NCBI GenBank assembly: GCA_964607245.1
Contig: CAZSIB010000002.1
Span: 1-64,000 of the forward strand
Origin: CAZLPZ01 sp964607245
Lineage (GTDB): Bacteria > Pseudomonadota > Alphaproteobacteria > Micavibrionales > Micavibrionaceae
Length of the DNA stretch: 64,000 nt
Reading direction: 5' to 3'
Positions 7,979-17,361 of the stretch are shown one piece after another (position 1 is the first letter of the stretch; every line of letters starts with the position of its first letter). The translations under genes were made by a program, and so were the position numbers. The notes beneath the pieces are model-generated. The model did no database searches, was not told where the DNA came from, and saw only the letters and a program-made list of their open reading frames with translations.

Positions 7979-9727
7979 TTAAACAGCGTGTTTGTAAACA
8001 ATCGCGGGATCTGCGCGTTCTATTTTTCCACGAAATATAGAATAAATTTCGTCACAGTTTACAAGGGTCGCCGGGCGATGTGTCACCATGATGATTGTTT
8101 TTTTTCCTTTTAATCCGTTGATTGTCCCCATGATCAGGGCCTCGTTTTCTTGATCAAGTGCGCTTGTGGCTTCATCCAGAACAAGGACAGAAGGATCATG
8201 ATAGAGCGCGCGTGCGATACCCAAGCGTTGCCGTTCACCACCCGACAGACGTGTGCCACGTTCACCAACCGTAGTCTCAAGCCCAGAGGGGAGCGCCCGT
8301 ACGAACTGGGCCAGTTGCGCATCTTCAAGCGCACGCCATACAGCATCTTCATCAATCATGTTGGTGGTAATGCCAAAGGCAATATTTTTTCGGATCGTAT
8401 CATCAAGCAAAGTAATCGTTTGCCCAACATAGCCAATTTGTTGCTGCCACCCAGAAATATTTGTCTGGATATCAACATTGTCGATCGCCACGGATCCAGA
8501 TGTTGGGTTCAGGAGGCCGAGAATCATATCAATCAGTGTACTTTTCCCCGCACCCGTGCTGCCGATGATTCCAATGAATTTTCCTTGCGGGATATGAAGC
8601 GTAATATCGTTCAAGATCGGTTCTGACGACCCCGCGTGCGTGTAAACGACATGATCGAGAGTGAGTTTGGATGTGAAAGGAAGCCGTGCCGTGACGTTTT
8701 GATTTTGAAGGGAGGGTTGTTTTTTTAAATCTTCTGCAATGTGTCCCAGAATAGGGGTGATGTAACGAATGCCATGGACAGAAACTAAAATCTGGCTGAT
8801 CGACGGAATAAAGCGGAGTAGCGCCAACGAAAAAAGCCCCAGAACAGGCGCGATATCGGTCAGTGAAAGCCCTGTGTTCCACATTAGGATGATGATGAGA
8901 GACACGGTCAAGATCGCATAAAATTCGAATGTGGGGCGCGAGAGTTGCCGCATAAAACTTTGGTAACGCTCGATATCCGAGACCTTTTTTGACAGCTTGT
9001 CAAATTCGGAGGTAAATACATCTTCTTTAGAAGATAACCGGATCTCTTTAATCAGGCTGAGGCCCTCTTGGAGGGTTTTAAGCCGCGCGGCTTCGATTTG
9101 TTGGCGCTTGTCGGCCCAAAGACGAATCCGCAGGCGGCTGAGTTTCTGAAACCCCCAGGCAAGCGGCGCAAGACTTACCACGGCCAGAATGGCAGGGAGG
9201 GGCGCCATATTGATCAGCATAACCCCAATCACGAGTATAAAAATACATTCGCGCGTTAAATTGAGTGCGCCGGCATAGCCATACTGGGTGATTAGTTCAA
9301 CTTCCTTTCCAACATTTTGGATGAGGGTGGATGAATGGCGGCTGGTATAAAATGGCCATGGCTGATGCAGATAAATGTTATAAAGCCGCGTGCTTGTATC
9401 AACTTTCAATTTGTTTAAATAGGTCGTTTGATACCACGCGAGCCAGACGCGGTAACATGTTGAGAGAAGAAAAAGTGCATTCATCAACCCCAGGCACATG
9501 AAAAAAAGCGTTATATGATCAGGGTTCCCCAGATCATCCAGTAATGGTGCAATTACCTGGTTTCTCATGATTGTATCGGGCGCCGTCATGAGTCCAATGA
9601 GTGGCAAGATAAGCCCCAGGCCGATCGATTCAAAAAACGCACCGATCAAAAGAAAACAAACAAGAAGAACCGCGTACTTGCGATGTTCGGAGGACACCAT
9701 ACCCCATAAAATTTTTAATGCATGCAT
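7979..9727 (-). CDS. ABC exporter, fused permease and ATPase
   Basis: This 582-residue half-transporter has an N-terminal six-helix membrane domain (about residues 1-320) and a C-terminal ATPase. Visible motifs are Walker A GSTGAGKS (about 387-394), signature LSGGERQR (about 493-500) and Walker B VLVLDEATSAL (about 514-524), with the D-loop and an HRPAT switch His. The plan matches MsbA/PglK-type lipid or lipid-linked glycan flippases. Its place between glycan biosynthesis genes supports export of a lipid-linked saccharide. It lies 24 bases downstream of the PIG-L deacetylase gene. Confidence 0.85.
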   Translation of the reverse strand: MHALKILWGMVSSEHRKYAVLLVCFLLIGAFFESIGLGLILPLIGLMTAPDTIMRNQVIAPLLDDLGNPDHITLFFMCLGLMNALFLLSTCYRVWLAWYQTTYLNKLKVDTSTRLYNIYLHQPWPFYTSRHSSTLIQNVGKEVELITQYGYAGALNLTRECIFILVIGVMLINMAPLPAILAVVSLAPLAWGFQKLSRLRIRLWADKRQQIEAARLKTLQEGLSLIKEIRLSSKEDVFTSEFDKLSKKVSDIERYQSFMRQLSRPTFEFYAILTVSLIIILMWNTGLSLTDIAPVLGLFSLALLRFIPSISQILVSVHGIRYITPILGHIAEDLKKQPSLQNQNVTARLPFTSKLTLDHVVYTHAGSSEPILNDITLHIPQGKFIGIIGSTGAGKSTLIDMILGLLNPTSGSVAIDNVDIQTNISGWQQQIGYVGQTITLLDDTIRKNIAFGITTNMIDEDAVWRALEDAQLAQFVRALPSGLETTVGERGTRLSGGERQRLGIARALYHDPSVLVLDEATSALDQENEALIMGTINGLKGKKTIIMVTHRPATLVNCDEIYSIFRGKIERADPAIVYKHAV

Positions 9728-9751
9728 AGAAAGATGTCTTTCATCAAAAAT

Positions 9752-10447
9752 TTAAAGACGGGCATAGTATTGATAGAATGCCTCAGCAAACCGACACCGG
9801 GCTTCAAGGCCACGATATTCGGCCCACCGGAACATACCCTCATCCGAGAGGGAGTTTTCTTTCGGCCGTTTTTGTGAGGTAAAGATACTGTCAAAAAGTC
9901 TAATTTTTTCCTTGATAACATCTTCGGTGAGTTCCACGTAAAGATTCGGTGTTAAATCACTGCCCGGGTAAAGTTTATGCACATAGGTTGAATTTTCCAT
10001 GACATAGATAGCCTCGGGGCAGAATTTAAATGTGGGGCGCGTCGCGGCAATCACGGCCTCGTAGACGATCGTATGATCATGGTGGAATGACGGGCCCATG
10101 ATCATCAAAACATCTGGCTTGACATCTAATATGGCCTGTTCAAAAAATTTAACGAGAAAAGATCGTTCGACTTGATCTAATTTTGATTCTCGGTCAAGAG
10201 GTAATTGCTGTCCAAGAACAGTGGGGCGAAGCCATTTTCCACCAAAAGAATCGACAAATTTCTGATATTCGTCCAGTCGTGTTTGGCGCGACACGGGGCC
10301 ATGATGCATATTGAGATCAGACGCCGTCACAAGACAAAAATGCAAGTCGAGAACATCTTTGTACTTTAACAAATATCCCCCCGCGGCGATCAGACTGTCG
10401 TCACTATGCGGTTCTATGATTAAAACTTTTTTCTTGAGTGATGTCAT
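9752..10447 (-). CDS. PIG-L family deacetylase
   Basis: This 231-residue protein has the Zn-binding EPHSDDSLIAAGG motif near residue 12 and an HHDHT segment in the middle, matching the LmbE/PIG-L N-acetylglucosaminyl deacetylase fold. Members remove acetyl groups from GlcNAc-containing lipids or small glycosides. Its ATG overlaps the TGA stop of the upstream epimerase (ATGA), so the two are translationally coupled. The role is probably deacetylation of an amino sugar in the island's glycan. Confidence 0.82.
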   Translation of the reverse strand: MTSLKKKVLIIEPHSDDSLIAAGGYLLKYKDVLDLHFCLVTASDLNMHHGPVSRQTRLDEYQKFVDSFGGKWLRPTVLGQQLPLDRESKLDQVERSFLVKFFEQAILDVKPDVLMIMGPSFHHDHTIVYEAVIAATRPTFKFCPEAIYVMENSTYVHKLYPGSDLTPNLYVELTEDVIKEKIRLFDSIFTSQKRPKENSLSDEGMFRWAEYRGLEARCRFAEAFYQYYARL

Positions 10448-11526
10448 GATGCTGTTTTTTGTTGGGTGTTAGAGTGGGGACGATCTGTTGTTTCTTCCCG
10501 GCACGTGTAGTATGTCACAGTTTTTTGAAGGCCGTCCCGAATGGAAACAGTTGGGCGGTATCCGATATCTTTTTCTGCACGCGATATATTTGGAACAGAA
10601 CGAAAAATATCGCCTGATCGAAAATCATCGTGGATAACAGGCGTTCCCGTATCAAGTAAATCTTTCAAGATACCGGACAGATCATTCAACGTGGTTTCTG
10701 TCCCGGTCCCGATATTGTAAACGTGATGCCCCATGAGAGGGGCGCAGGCGGCCAGAATATTTGCCGCGACAACATCGCTCACATCACAAAAGTCACGGCT
10801 CGTCTCGCCTGTACCGTGAATTGTGATAGGGTTTTTCTGTATGAGGGTGTTGATCCATTTTGGGATCACGGCAGCGTACGCACCCTGCGGGTCTTGACGG
10901 GGGCCATACACGTTAAAGTACCGAAGACCAATCGTATTTAGTCCGTACACTCTTGCAAAAAGATCGGCGTGTTGTTCGTTCATCTGTTTTGACAGGGCAT
11001 AGGGGGAAAGTGCCTGCCCCGTGACAGACTCTATCTTTGGCAAAGTTTCATCATCGCCATAAACAGCGCTGCTCGAGGCATAAACAATACGGCTCATCCG
11101 AGCATGACGTGCGGCAACAAGGAGATTTAGGAATCCATCAACATTTACTTGATGGGTAGTGATCGGATCGATCATACTTTGGGCAACCGACCCCATGGCC
11201 GCATGGTGTAAAAGAATATCGATCTTTAGGTGGGTGCCTTTTTCATCCTTGAAATTCATAATTTTTTGGCATTGGTCAGGATCACGAATGTCACCTTCAA
11301 TGAAGGTAAAATTTTTCCATCGTAGGAGCGTTTGGTTGGCTTTCACATCCTCAAGATTGCGCCGGGATCCTGTACTCAAGTTATCGATGCCGATGACAAT
11401 TTGGTCAAGGGTTAAGAGCGCATCGAGCAGATGACTCCCGATAAACCCCGCAACCCCCGTAATGAGCCATGTTTTCGGGGAAAAATGAAGCGCGGTGCGT
11501 ATCGTGTCGAAAGGTCCGTTTGTCAT
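10444..11526 (-). CDS. NAD-dependent sugar epimerase/dehydratase
   Basis: This is an extended short-chain dehydrogenase of about 360 residues. The NAD-binding TGVAGFIGS motif lies about 20 residues from the chosen ATG, YALSK supplies the catalytic Tyr and Lys, and the C-terminus fits UDP-sugar 4-epimerases. The longest frame starts with TTG at 11613 and would add 29 poorly fitting residues; the ATG at 11526 puts the Rossmann motif where the family has it. It is the first gene of the left arm of the glycan island, read away from the divergent right arm. Confidence 0.82.
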   Translation of the reverse strand: MTNGPFDTIRTALHFSPKTWLITGVAGFIGSHLLDALLTLDQIVIGIDNLSTGSRRNLEDVKANQTLLRWKNFTFIEGDIRDPDQCQKIMNFKDEKGTHLKIDILLHHAAMGSVAQSMIDPITTHQVNVDGFLNLLVAARHARMSRIVYASSSAVYGDDETLPKIESVTGQALSPYALSKQMNEQHADLFARVYGLNTIGLRYFNVYGPRQDPQGAYAAVIPKWINTLIQKNPITIHGTGETSRDFCDVSDVVAANILAACAPLMGHHVYNIGTGTETTLNDLSGILKDLLDTGTPVIHDDFRSGDIFRSVPNISRAEKDIGYRPTVSIRDGLQKTVTYYTCREETTDRPHSNTQQKTAS

Positions 11527-11604
11527 CGCGCCACAATAGATAAATTTTTGTACATCTCCTAGTCCCCAGTCGTTAAAAGGAGCAGAAAAAAAGGTCGCAT
11601 ATGC

Positions 11605-11633
11605 TTGAGTCAAAATAATAGGCGCGGTATAAC
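11605..11633 (+). promoter_or_regulatory. Promoter of the rightward glycan arm
   Basis: TTGAGT (11605-11610) and TATAAC (11628-11633) are separated by 17 bases. They lie 36 bases before the first rightward glycan gene, in the divergent region between the two arms. Confidence 0.5.
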
Positions 11634-11669
11634 AAACAGGAAGAATTATTTATTACGAATAATAAGCGC

Positions 11670-12566
11670 ATGTTTAAAAGAATTCGCAACAAGATCCGTC
11701 AGCTCCGTATGCCGCCCAGCGCATCGGTGCGCCATATTTTTTCTGAAACGCCGGGGCGCGCGGTCGACCTTTTGGACAGGGGTGCCGGGCCCGCGGGCAA
11801 TGATTGGGATCAACTGGTGCATAATATTGCGGATGAGGTTGCGCGCAACCCAGGCGGATTCTTGCGCGAACCGACGATCAGTCGCACGGTGCATCCGGCC
11901 CAATACACACTTGCGCAAGAATATTTCAAAGAGCTCTGCTCGGATGAGTTTTTTCGGTCACGGATTTTTTCCCAACTCCATGAACATCCGATGGGGGACC
12001 CGTTTTTGTGCCCGTTTTTCCCGTATGCGAGCACAATGACCATGCAGCATGCCTATTACCTCAACATGATATACCATAAGTTTGGCATCTACTTACCTGA
12101 AAATCCCGTCCGCCAAGTCGTCGAAATTGGTGCAGGATATGGGAATATGTTCCGGTTGCTGTCCGGCATGGGCTATACTGCATGCTATACGGTGATTGAT
12201 CTTCCCGCCATGCAGGCGCTTCAGCGGCACTATCTGGAGCATATTTTCCCCCGCGCAACCTGTGAGCGGATTGATTTTTATACAAGCGAGAATGTCGATG
12301 GTACGCATATTGATTCTGAATCTCTTATCTTTGGAACGTTTAGCTTAAGCGAAATGCCGCTTGCGACGCGGGTACGACTAGAGCCGCTCTATGCGCGAGC
12401 GCGTTATCTTTTCTTTGCCTTTAATAAGGCGTTTGATGGCGTTGATAACGAGGTTTATTTTTCTGATCTTCGTGAAAAGCTCTCATCATTATTTGATATT
12501 GATATCATCAAAGATTCGCACCGGCGCGCCTGGTTCTTTTTAGGCACGCGAAAAAAGGATGTATGA
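11670..12566 (+). CDS. Putative sugar O-methyltransferase
   Basis: The 298-residue protein resembles the putative sugar O-methyltransferase family. A central EIGAGYGNMFR motif I (about residues 152-162) is followed by YTVIDLPAMQALQ, which is characteristic of these glycan-modifying enzymes. The N-terminus is basic and has no signal peptide. It heads the rightward arm and its stop overlaps the start of the next glycosyltransferase. Likely role: methyl capping or decoration of the glycan (inference). Confidence 0.7.
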   Translation: MFKRIRNKIRQLRMPPSASVRHIFSETPGRAVDLLDRGAGPAGNDWDQLVHNIADEVARNPGGFLREPTISRTVHPAQYTLAQEYFKELCSDEFFRSRIFSQLHEHPMGDPFLCPFFPYASTMTMQHAYYLNMIYHKFGIYLPENPVRQVVEIGAGYGNMFRLLSGMGYTACYTVIDLPAMQALQRHYLEHIFPRATCERIDFYTSENVDGTHIDSESLIFGTFSLSEMPLATRVRLEPLYARARYLFFAFNKAFDGVDNEVYFSDLREKLSSLFDIDIIKDSHRRAWFFLGTRKKDV

Positions 12567-13870
12567 ATATGAAGGTTGCATTTTATCTTGAGAATGCGAC
12601 GATTCCGGATGTTGATTTTACGCGGCCTGAACTTGGGAATCCCGGGTGTGGGGGGACCGAGTATCTCTTTGCCACGCTGCCTTATTATTTGATTAAATTT
12701 GGACAAAGTGCCTGTACGCCGGTCTTATTTGCAAATGATACGGATCACTTGCCGTTGGGAGTTACTGCGCATCGCGTGGATGACTGCTATGCGGCCTTGC
12801 GCGCCGCAAAAGCATCTGGATGCAATATTTTTGTGTATCGTCCAAAGCGCCAAACAGAAATGGATATGTTGGATTTGATGGCCGAACTTCAAATGCCGTC
12901 GGTTCTCTGGATCCACGTGATTCCAACCTCGGCCTATATTCGCAAAATCGCAACAAACCCCTATGTCCGGGCATTCGTATGTGTTGAACACGAACAGCAC
13001 GATACACTTTATGATACGTCGCTTGGTAAAAAATTGACCTATATTGTGAACGGATTTGATGTAGATGGGTTCCGTTCAGATTTGAAAAACATCGAAAAAG
13101 ATCCAAATTTGGTCGTTCATATCGGAACATTGGTCCCCCAAAAGAATTTTCATTTAGTGGCCCAGGCGTGGCCGCGAATTCTTGCGGCGCATCCCTCCGC
13201 GCGTCTGGCTGTCATTGGATCGGGGGATATCTATGGGACAGGCGGCACCTTGGGTCCCTGGGGGCTTGCGGATGAGGCTTATGAACACAAGTATATGATC
13301 CCTTATTTATCCGGGACAGACGGGCGACCGCATCCGTCCGTTCAGTTTTTGGGGAAAATGGGCCTTGAGAAAAAACAAATCCTGGCGCGTGCGATCGTGG
13401 GTATTCCGAACCCAACAGGGGATAATGAAAATTGCCCCGGAACAAATCTCGAAATGTCGGCGGCGGGGACGGCTGTTGTTTCCGGTGCGCGCTATGGCGC
13501 GCTCGATACCGTTCGTCATGGCGTCACAGGGCTCCTCGGGAACGGCCAGGATGATCTTGTTCAAAATGTCGTGCGCTATTTGAAGGATCCCGATTTTGCC
13601 CGGGCGTGTGGTCAAAATGGGATCACCTTTGTCAAAGAAAGATACGATTACCAAAACGTTGTGCACGAATGGATTGATCTTTTTGCGCGCATAAAACAAG
13701 GGCGTGATCCCGTCCAAAAGGGAGTTAAACCGAATCTGTTCAAACATCAGAAAATCGTGCGGCTTCTGAATAAACCGCTTCAGTTGACGGCAGGACAGAT
13801 GATCCCTTGGCCTTCTTTCAATGAAATCAAAGAGGTGTTGCATCGGGTCCGCGCAGGGGCAAGAAAGTAA
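12563..13870 (+). CDS. Glycosyltransferase, GT4-like (GT-B fold)
   Basis: This 435-residue protein shows a GPGCGGTEYL-type N-terminal glycine loop, a VHIGTLVPQKNFHL segment that starts the C-terminal Rossmann domain, and a late PGTNLEMSAAGTAVVSG acceptor/donor-binding segment as in GT-B retaining enzymes. It has no membrane segment. The ATG overlaps the upstream stop (ATGA) and its own TAA overlaps the next ATG (TAATG), so translation is tightly coupled. Donor and acceptor are not predictable. Confidence 0.75.
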   Translation: MNMKVAFYLENATIPDVDFTRPELGNPGCGGTEYLFATLPYYLIKFGQSACTPVLFANDTDHLPLGVTAHRVDDCYAALRAAKASGCNIFVYRPKRQTEMDMLDLMAELQMPSVLWIHVIPTSAYIRKIATNPYVRAFVCVEHEQHDTLYDTSLGKKLTYIVNGFDVDGFRSDLKNIEKDPNLVVHIGTLVPQKNFHLVAQAWPRILAAHPSARLAVIGSGDIYGTGGTLGPWGLADEAYEHKYMIPYLSGTDGRPHPSVQFLGKMGLEKKQILARAIVGIPNPTGDNENCPGTNLEMSAAGTAVVSGARYGALDTVRHGVTGLLGNGQDDLVQNVVRYLKDPDFARACGQNGITFVKERYDYQNVVHEWIDLFARIKQGRDPVQKGVKPNLFKHQKIVRLLNKPLQLTAGQMIPWPSFNEIKEVLHRVRAGARK

Positions 13871-14769
13871 TGGATCCGGCGATGTCTCCAATCTATTCAA
13901 TTTGTATATGCAACTATAATATGGCGGATACGATTGAACGTGCGTTAAGGAGTATTCTTGATCAGTTGGATGATCGCTTTGAAGTTGTTGTGGTGGACGA
14001 TGGGTCATCCGATGACAGCGTAAAAGTTCTTAAAAAAATGCAAGAGAAATATAGCGCCCTGAAGGTTTTTCCTTTCCTGCGTGATCGTGGCAGAAAATTA
14101 GGATTAACGCGGAATGAAAGTATTCGCCAGGCACGCGGACAATATGTTCTTTTACACCTTGATTGTGATGATCTATATGGTCCGTACTTGATCGATTTTG
14201 TGAAGGCATTCCACCAAATTGAAAGAGCAATAGGGCGCGATGTTCTTGTGAGTGGCCAGCATATTAATATGGCGCGACGTGATTTTCTGTTGTCTCATGG
14301 CCCGTATCGCAACATGTTTCGAGGGGAAGATCGTGACCTATGGGCACGGCTTGCGGCGATCGATGGCTATATCCCCTTTGATCATGTTGATTTTGTTACC
14401 CGGTTGCCCAAGCCGCCGTCTCAGAAAACATATAGATCTCTATTATATACCTTTGATCATATTTTGAATGATTTTCGTGCGTCATCCAGTCTCGCGGATT
14501 TCTTTCGATACGAATTTAAAAAATGGCCAAAGATGAGCCTGATCCAAAAAATCTTCCGCGCTTTTTGCTTTTTCCCGGCATATCTGGCATCGTTGTTTTC
14601 AGAGAAATTATTACCTGCACCAGGTATGGAGAAGCCCGAACAATTTGCGGCGTATCGTGCAGAAAAGCGAGGAACTTTGAGTGAGATCCTGGGGCGCTTG
14701 GGCGCAACGCCAAATTGGGCAGAACTGAGCCCAGGTGGTCAAAAAATATTCAACGAAAGAGGTTTATAA
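13870..14769 (+). CDS. Glycosyltransferase family 2 (GT-A fold)
   Basis: This 299-residue protein starts with an SICICNYNMADTI strand, a VVVVDDGSSDDS nucleotide-binding loop and an HLDCDDLY metal-binding DxD-type motif, the hallmarks of GT2 inverting enzymes. The C-terminal half contains one hydrophobic stretch (about residues 225-245), which may attach it to the membrane. It is translationally coupled to the GT4 gene upstream. Confidence 0.82.
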   Translation: MDPAMSPIYSICICNYNMADTIERALRSILDQLDDRFEVVVVDDGSSDDSVKVLKKMQEKYSALKVFPFLRDRGRKLGLTRNESIRQARGQYVLLHLDCDDLYGPYLIDFVKAFHQIERAIGRDVLVSGQHINMARRDFLLSHGPYRNMFRGEDRDLWARLAAIDGYIPFDHVDFVTRLPKPPSQKTYRSLLYTFDHILNDFRASSSLADFFRYEFKKWPKMSLIQKIFRAFCFFPAYLASLFSEKLLPAPGMEKPEQFAAYRAEKRGTLSEILGRLGATPNWAELSPGGQKIFNERGL

Positions 14770-14770
14770 C

Positions 14771-15391
14771 ATGACATTACGCCGTTTGCCGATGTGTGCG
14801 GATTTGATCAATAAGAATTTTTCGGATTATACGCTTCTCGATATTGGGTGCCGCACAATGGCGCTCAAGCCTTTACTGCAGGGGTGCAGAGAATATTTTG
14901 GCGCGGATTTGATGCCGGGTCCAAATATATTGCAGTGTAATTTGGAGGAGGGCCTCAAATTTCCAGATCGGTCTTTTGATGTTGTCGTTGCGTTGGATGT
15001 CCTCGAGCATCTTGAACATGCGCATCAGGTGTTTCAGGACATGCAACGTGTCGCACGGCGTGCGGTGATCGTTTCTTTACCGAATATGTACTATTGGAAG
15101 TTTCGGTATAATTTTTTATTCGGGAAGGGATTGTCCGGGAAGTATGCGTTCCCTGCAGAGCCCATTTTAGATCGGCACCGTTGGGTTTTATCCTATGATG
15201 AAGCAACAGATTTCATCGAAAAGAATGCAAACGGAAATCCTGTTGAATCCTTTCGCATTGTGCCTGAGCGCGGGCGAACAAAAGCAATTCTTGAACCTGT
15301 TGAAACATATTTGGGTGAAAAATACCCAAACCTTTTTGCCTATGGAAGTTTGTATATGATCCGTCTTGATCAACAGACGCGCGCGGCTTAA
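14771..15391 (+). CDS. Class I SAM-dependent methyltransferase
   Basis: This protein is about 206 residues long. Motif I is LLDIGCRTMALKPLL, followed by an FDVVVALDVLEHLEHAH segment, typical of the UbiE/type-11 methyltransferases common in glycan clusters. A GTG at 14735 lies within the previous gene. The ATG at 14771 is preferred because an AAAGAGG ribosome-binding site lies about 8 bases before it and it follows the upstream TAA by 1 base. Confidence 0.78.
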   Translation: MTLRRLPMCADLINKNFSDYTLLDIGCRTMALKPLLQGCREYFGADLMPGPNILQCNLEEGLKFPDRSFDVVVALDVLEHLEHAHQVFQDMQRVARRAVIVSLPNMYYWKFRYNFLFGKGLSGKYAFPAEPILDRHRWVLSYDEATDFIEKNANGNPVESFRIVPERGRTKAILEPVETYLGEKYPNLFAYGSLYMIRLDQQTRAA

Positions 15392-15409
15392 GCTTTGGGT
15401 GTGCGCCGT

Positions 15410-16384
15410 ATGACACCTGCTCTTGTCACAATTGGCATGACGACCTATAACGCCGCCGAAACTGTTGCGCGGGCGGTGCGGTCTGCCCGGGATCAAAACT
15501 ACTCTCATGTCGAAATTGTCGTTGTGGATGATGCATCGACAGACACCACATGGGAGATATTAAATACGCTGAAAGAATCGGGCCCTGTTCCACTCACCTT
15601 GTTTCGGAATGAAAAGAACGAAGGCGTTGCGGTAACGCGCAATCGTTTAATTGATCAAGCCAGTGGTGATTTCATTGTTTTTTTTGATGATGATGACGAA
15701 AGTTTGCCGGACCGGGTGAGTGCTCAAATCGCTGCGATTGAACGCTATGAACAAAATTATGCGCAAGGGGCGCCCGTGATTTGTCACACGGCACGGACTC
15801 AAATTTTTCCGGATGGTACGACAACATATATCGGAACAATGGGGTGTGTGGGCGATAATATCCCGGCACCGTCATACCATGATGTTGCGCGGGCAATTTT
15901 ATTTAACGACCCTGTTCCTGGGGGAAACGGCGCGATGGCGACATGTTCTCAGGCGGCGCGTGTGTCAACCTATCGCGCATGCCGTGGGTTTGATCCCAGT
16001 TTTCGTCGGTCCGAAGATACTGAATTTTGTCTTCGCTTGGCACTTGCGGGAGGGCATTTTATTGGCCTTGAAACGCCGTTTGTGCGTCAACATATGACCT
16101 CTGCGGCGGATAAGAAAATTCATGATGAACGCGTGTATGCGCTTAAGATATATCAAAAACACGAACCGTTTTTAATTGCCGAAAACCGTGGGCATTTTGA
16201 TTGTGACTGGCTTGAGATGAAGCATGATTATCTGGAGAGAAAAACGCGATCATTCTTTTGTCGTTTGATGAGGTTGATAATCACTCATCCTGTATTATCA
16301 ATCCGAAAAATATGCCGGGCGTTACCTAATTACCGTGCAAGTCGTCAGTTACGTACTTTCCACGAACAGGCGAAATCGTCATGA
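15410..16384 (+). CDS. Glycosyltransferase family 2, paralogue A
   Basis: About 324 residues, with TIGMTTYNAAETV, IVVVDDASTD and FFDDDDES motifs of GT2 enzymes and a later RRSEDTEFCLRLA segment. It is a clear paralogue of the next gene, with the same motif order and similar length, which suggests tandem duplication. The frame opens at a TTG (15395); the ATG at 15410 is preferred, although neither has a strong ribosome-binding site. Confidence 0.82.
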   Translation: MTPALVTIGMTTYNAAETVARAVRSARDQNYSHVEIVVVDDASTDTTWEILNTLKESGPVPLTLFRNEKNEGVAVTRNRLIDQASGDFIVFFDDDDESLPDRVSAQIAAIERYEQNYAQGAPVICHTARTQIFPDGTTTYIGTMGCVGDNIPAPSYHDVARAILFNDPVPGGNGAMATCSQAARVSTYRACRGFDPSFRRSEDTEFCLRLALAGGHFIGLETPFVRQHMTSAADKKIHDERVYALKIYQKHEPFLIAENRGHFDCDWLEMKHDYLERKTRSFFCRLMRLIITHPVLSIRKICRALPNYRASRQLRTFHEQAKSS

Positions 16385-17361
16385 TGTCGGATGTTCAAAC
16401 GCCACGGATTACAATCGGCATCACGTGCTATAACGCAGAAGACTCCATTGAAAGAGCGATTGAGAGCGCGCGGGCGCAAACCTGGCCGAGCGTTGACATC
16501 TTGATTGTCGATGACGCATCGACAGATGAATCGGTTACCCGTATTCAACGGGCCATTGAAGGTGACGCGCGATGCGCTCTTATTGTTCATGACAAAAATA
16601 AAGGTGTGGCGGGCGCCCGAAATACCCTCATGAACGCCGCGCAAGGTCTATTTATTGCCTTTTTTGATGATGATGACATGAGCGATCCCAGACGACTCGA
16701 AAAGCAATATTTACGGTTAGCCATGTACGAGAAAGAGAATGGCGCCTCTCAGGTTGTTTGTTTTACCGGAGTGCGCCGACATTACCCGAATGGTTATGCA
16801 CCAGTTTTTCAAGCGATTGGGTCAAAAGAAAAAATCCCGAAAGGGCATGATCTGGTGGCTTATCATCTTTATCTTGATCGTGATCCGGCTGTCTTTTACG
16901 GGAACGGGACGCCGTGTTTGACATTTATGGCGCGGGTGGAGACATTACGTGCAGTGGGCGGATTTGATGAGAAATTGCGCCGCAATGAAGATGGTGAATT
17001 CTGCATTCGTTTGGGGCTTTGTGGCGGACACGCGATTGGATGCCCAGATATTCTCGTCGAACAAGCAGCATCGGGGGGGCATGATAAGCGTCCAGAAATC
17101 TCTCTCGAGAGTGATCTTTATATCATTGAAAAATACCGTGATCTTCTCATCAAAGAAGGCCGTTATGATGAGGCAAAATTATGGTCGCGTATGAAATACG
17201 CGCATCACGCAGGGAAAAAATTAAGCGCTGCCTTATTATTAGCGAAATTTATTTTCAAACACCCTGTGCGGGCAATAAAGCGTATTTTCTTGCGTGTACC
17301 GACGCGTCTTTTACATGAATGGAAATTTTCACGCCTGGCCAGAGTGGCCAAAACATCATGA
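16381..17361 (+). CDS. Glycosyltransferase family 2, paralogue B
   Basis: This 326-residue GT2 enzyme has TIGITCYNAEDSI, LIVDDASTDES and FFDDDDMS motifs, and RRNEDGEFCIRLG matching the paralogue just upstream. Start and stop codons overlap both neighbours, so it is part of a tightly coupled string. The two paralogues probably add similar sugars to successive positions of the glycan (inference). Confidence 0.82.
   Translation: MMSDVQTPRITIGITCYNAEDSIERAIESARAQTWPSVDILIVDDASTDESVTRIQRAIEGDARCALIVHDKNKGVAGARNTLMNAAQGLFIAFFDDDDMSDPRRLEKQYLRLAMYEKENGASQVVCFTGVRRHYPNGYAPVFQAIGSKEKIPKGHDLVAYHLYLDRDPAVFYGNGTPCLTFMARVETLRAVGGFDEKLRRNEDGEFCIRLGLCGGHAIGCPDILVEQAASGGHDKRPEISLESDLYIIEKYRDLLIKEGRYDEAKLWSRMKYAHHAGKKLSAALLLAKFIFKHPVRAIKRIFLRVPTRLLHEWKFSRLARVAKTS

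Noticed and set aside
11527..11613. Longer epimerase with a TTG start at 11613
   Set aside because: The added 29 residues do not fit the family and would remove most of the divergent promoter region.
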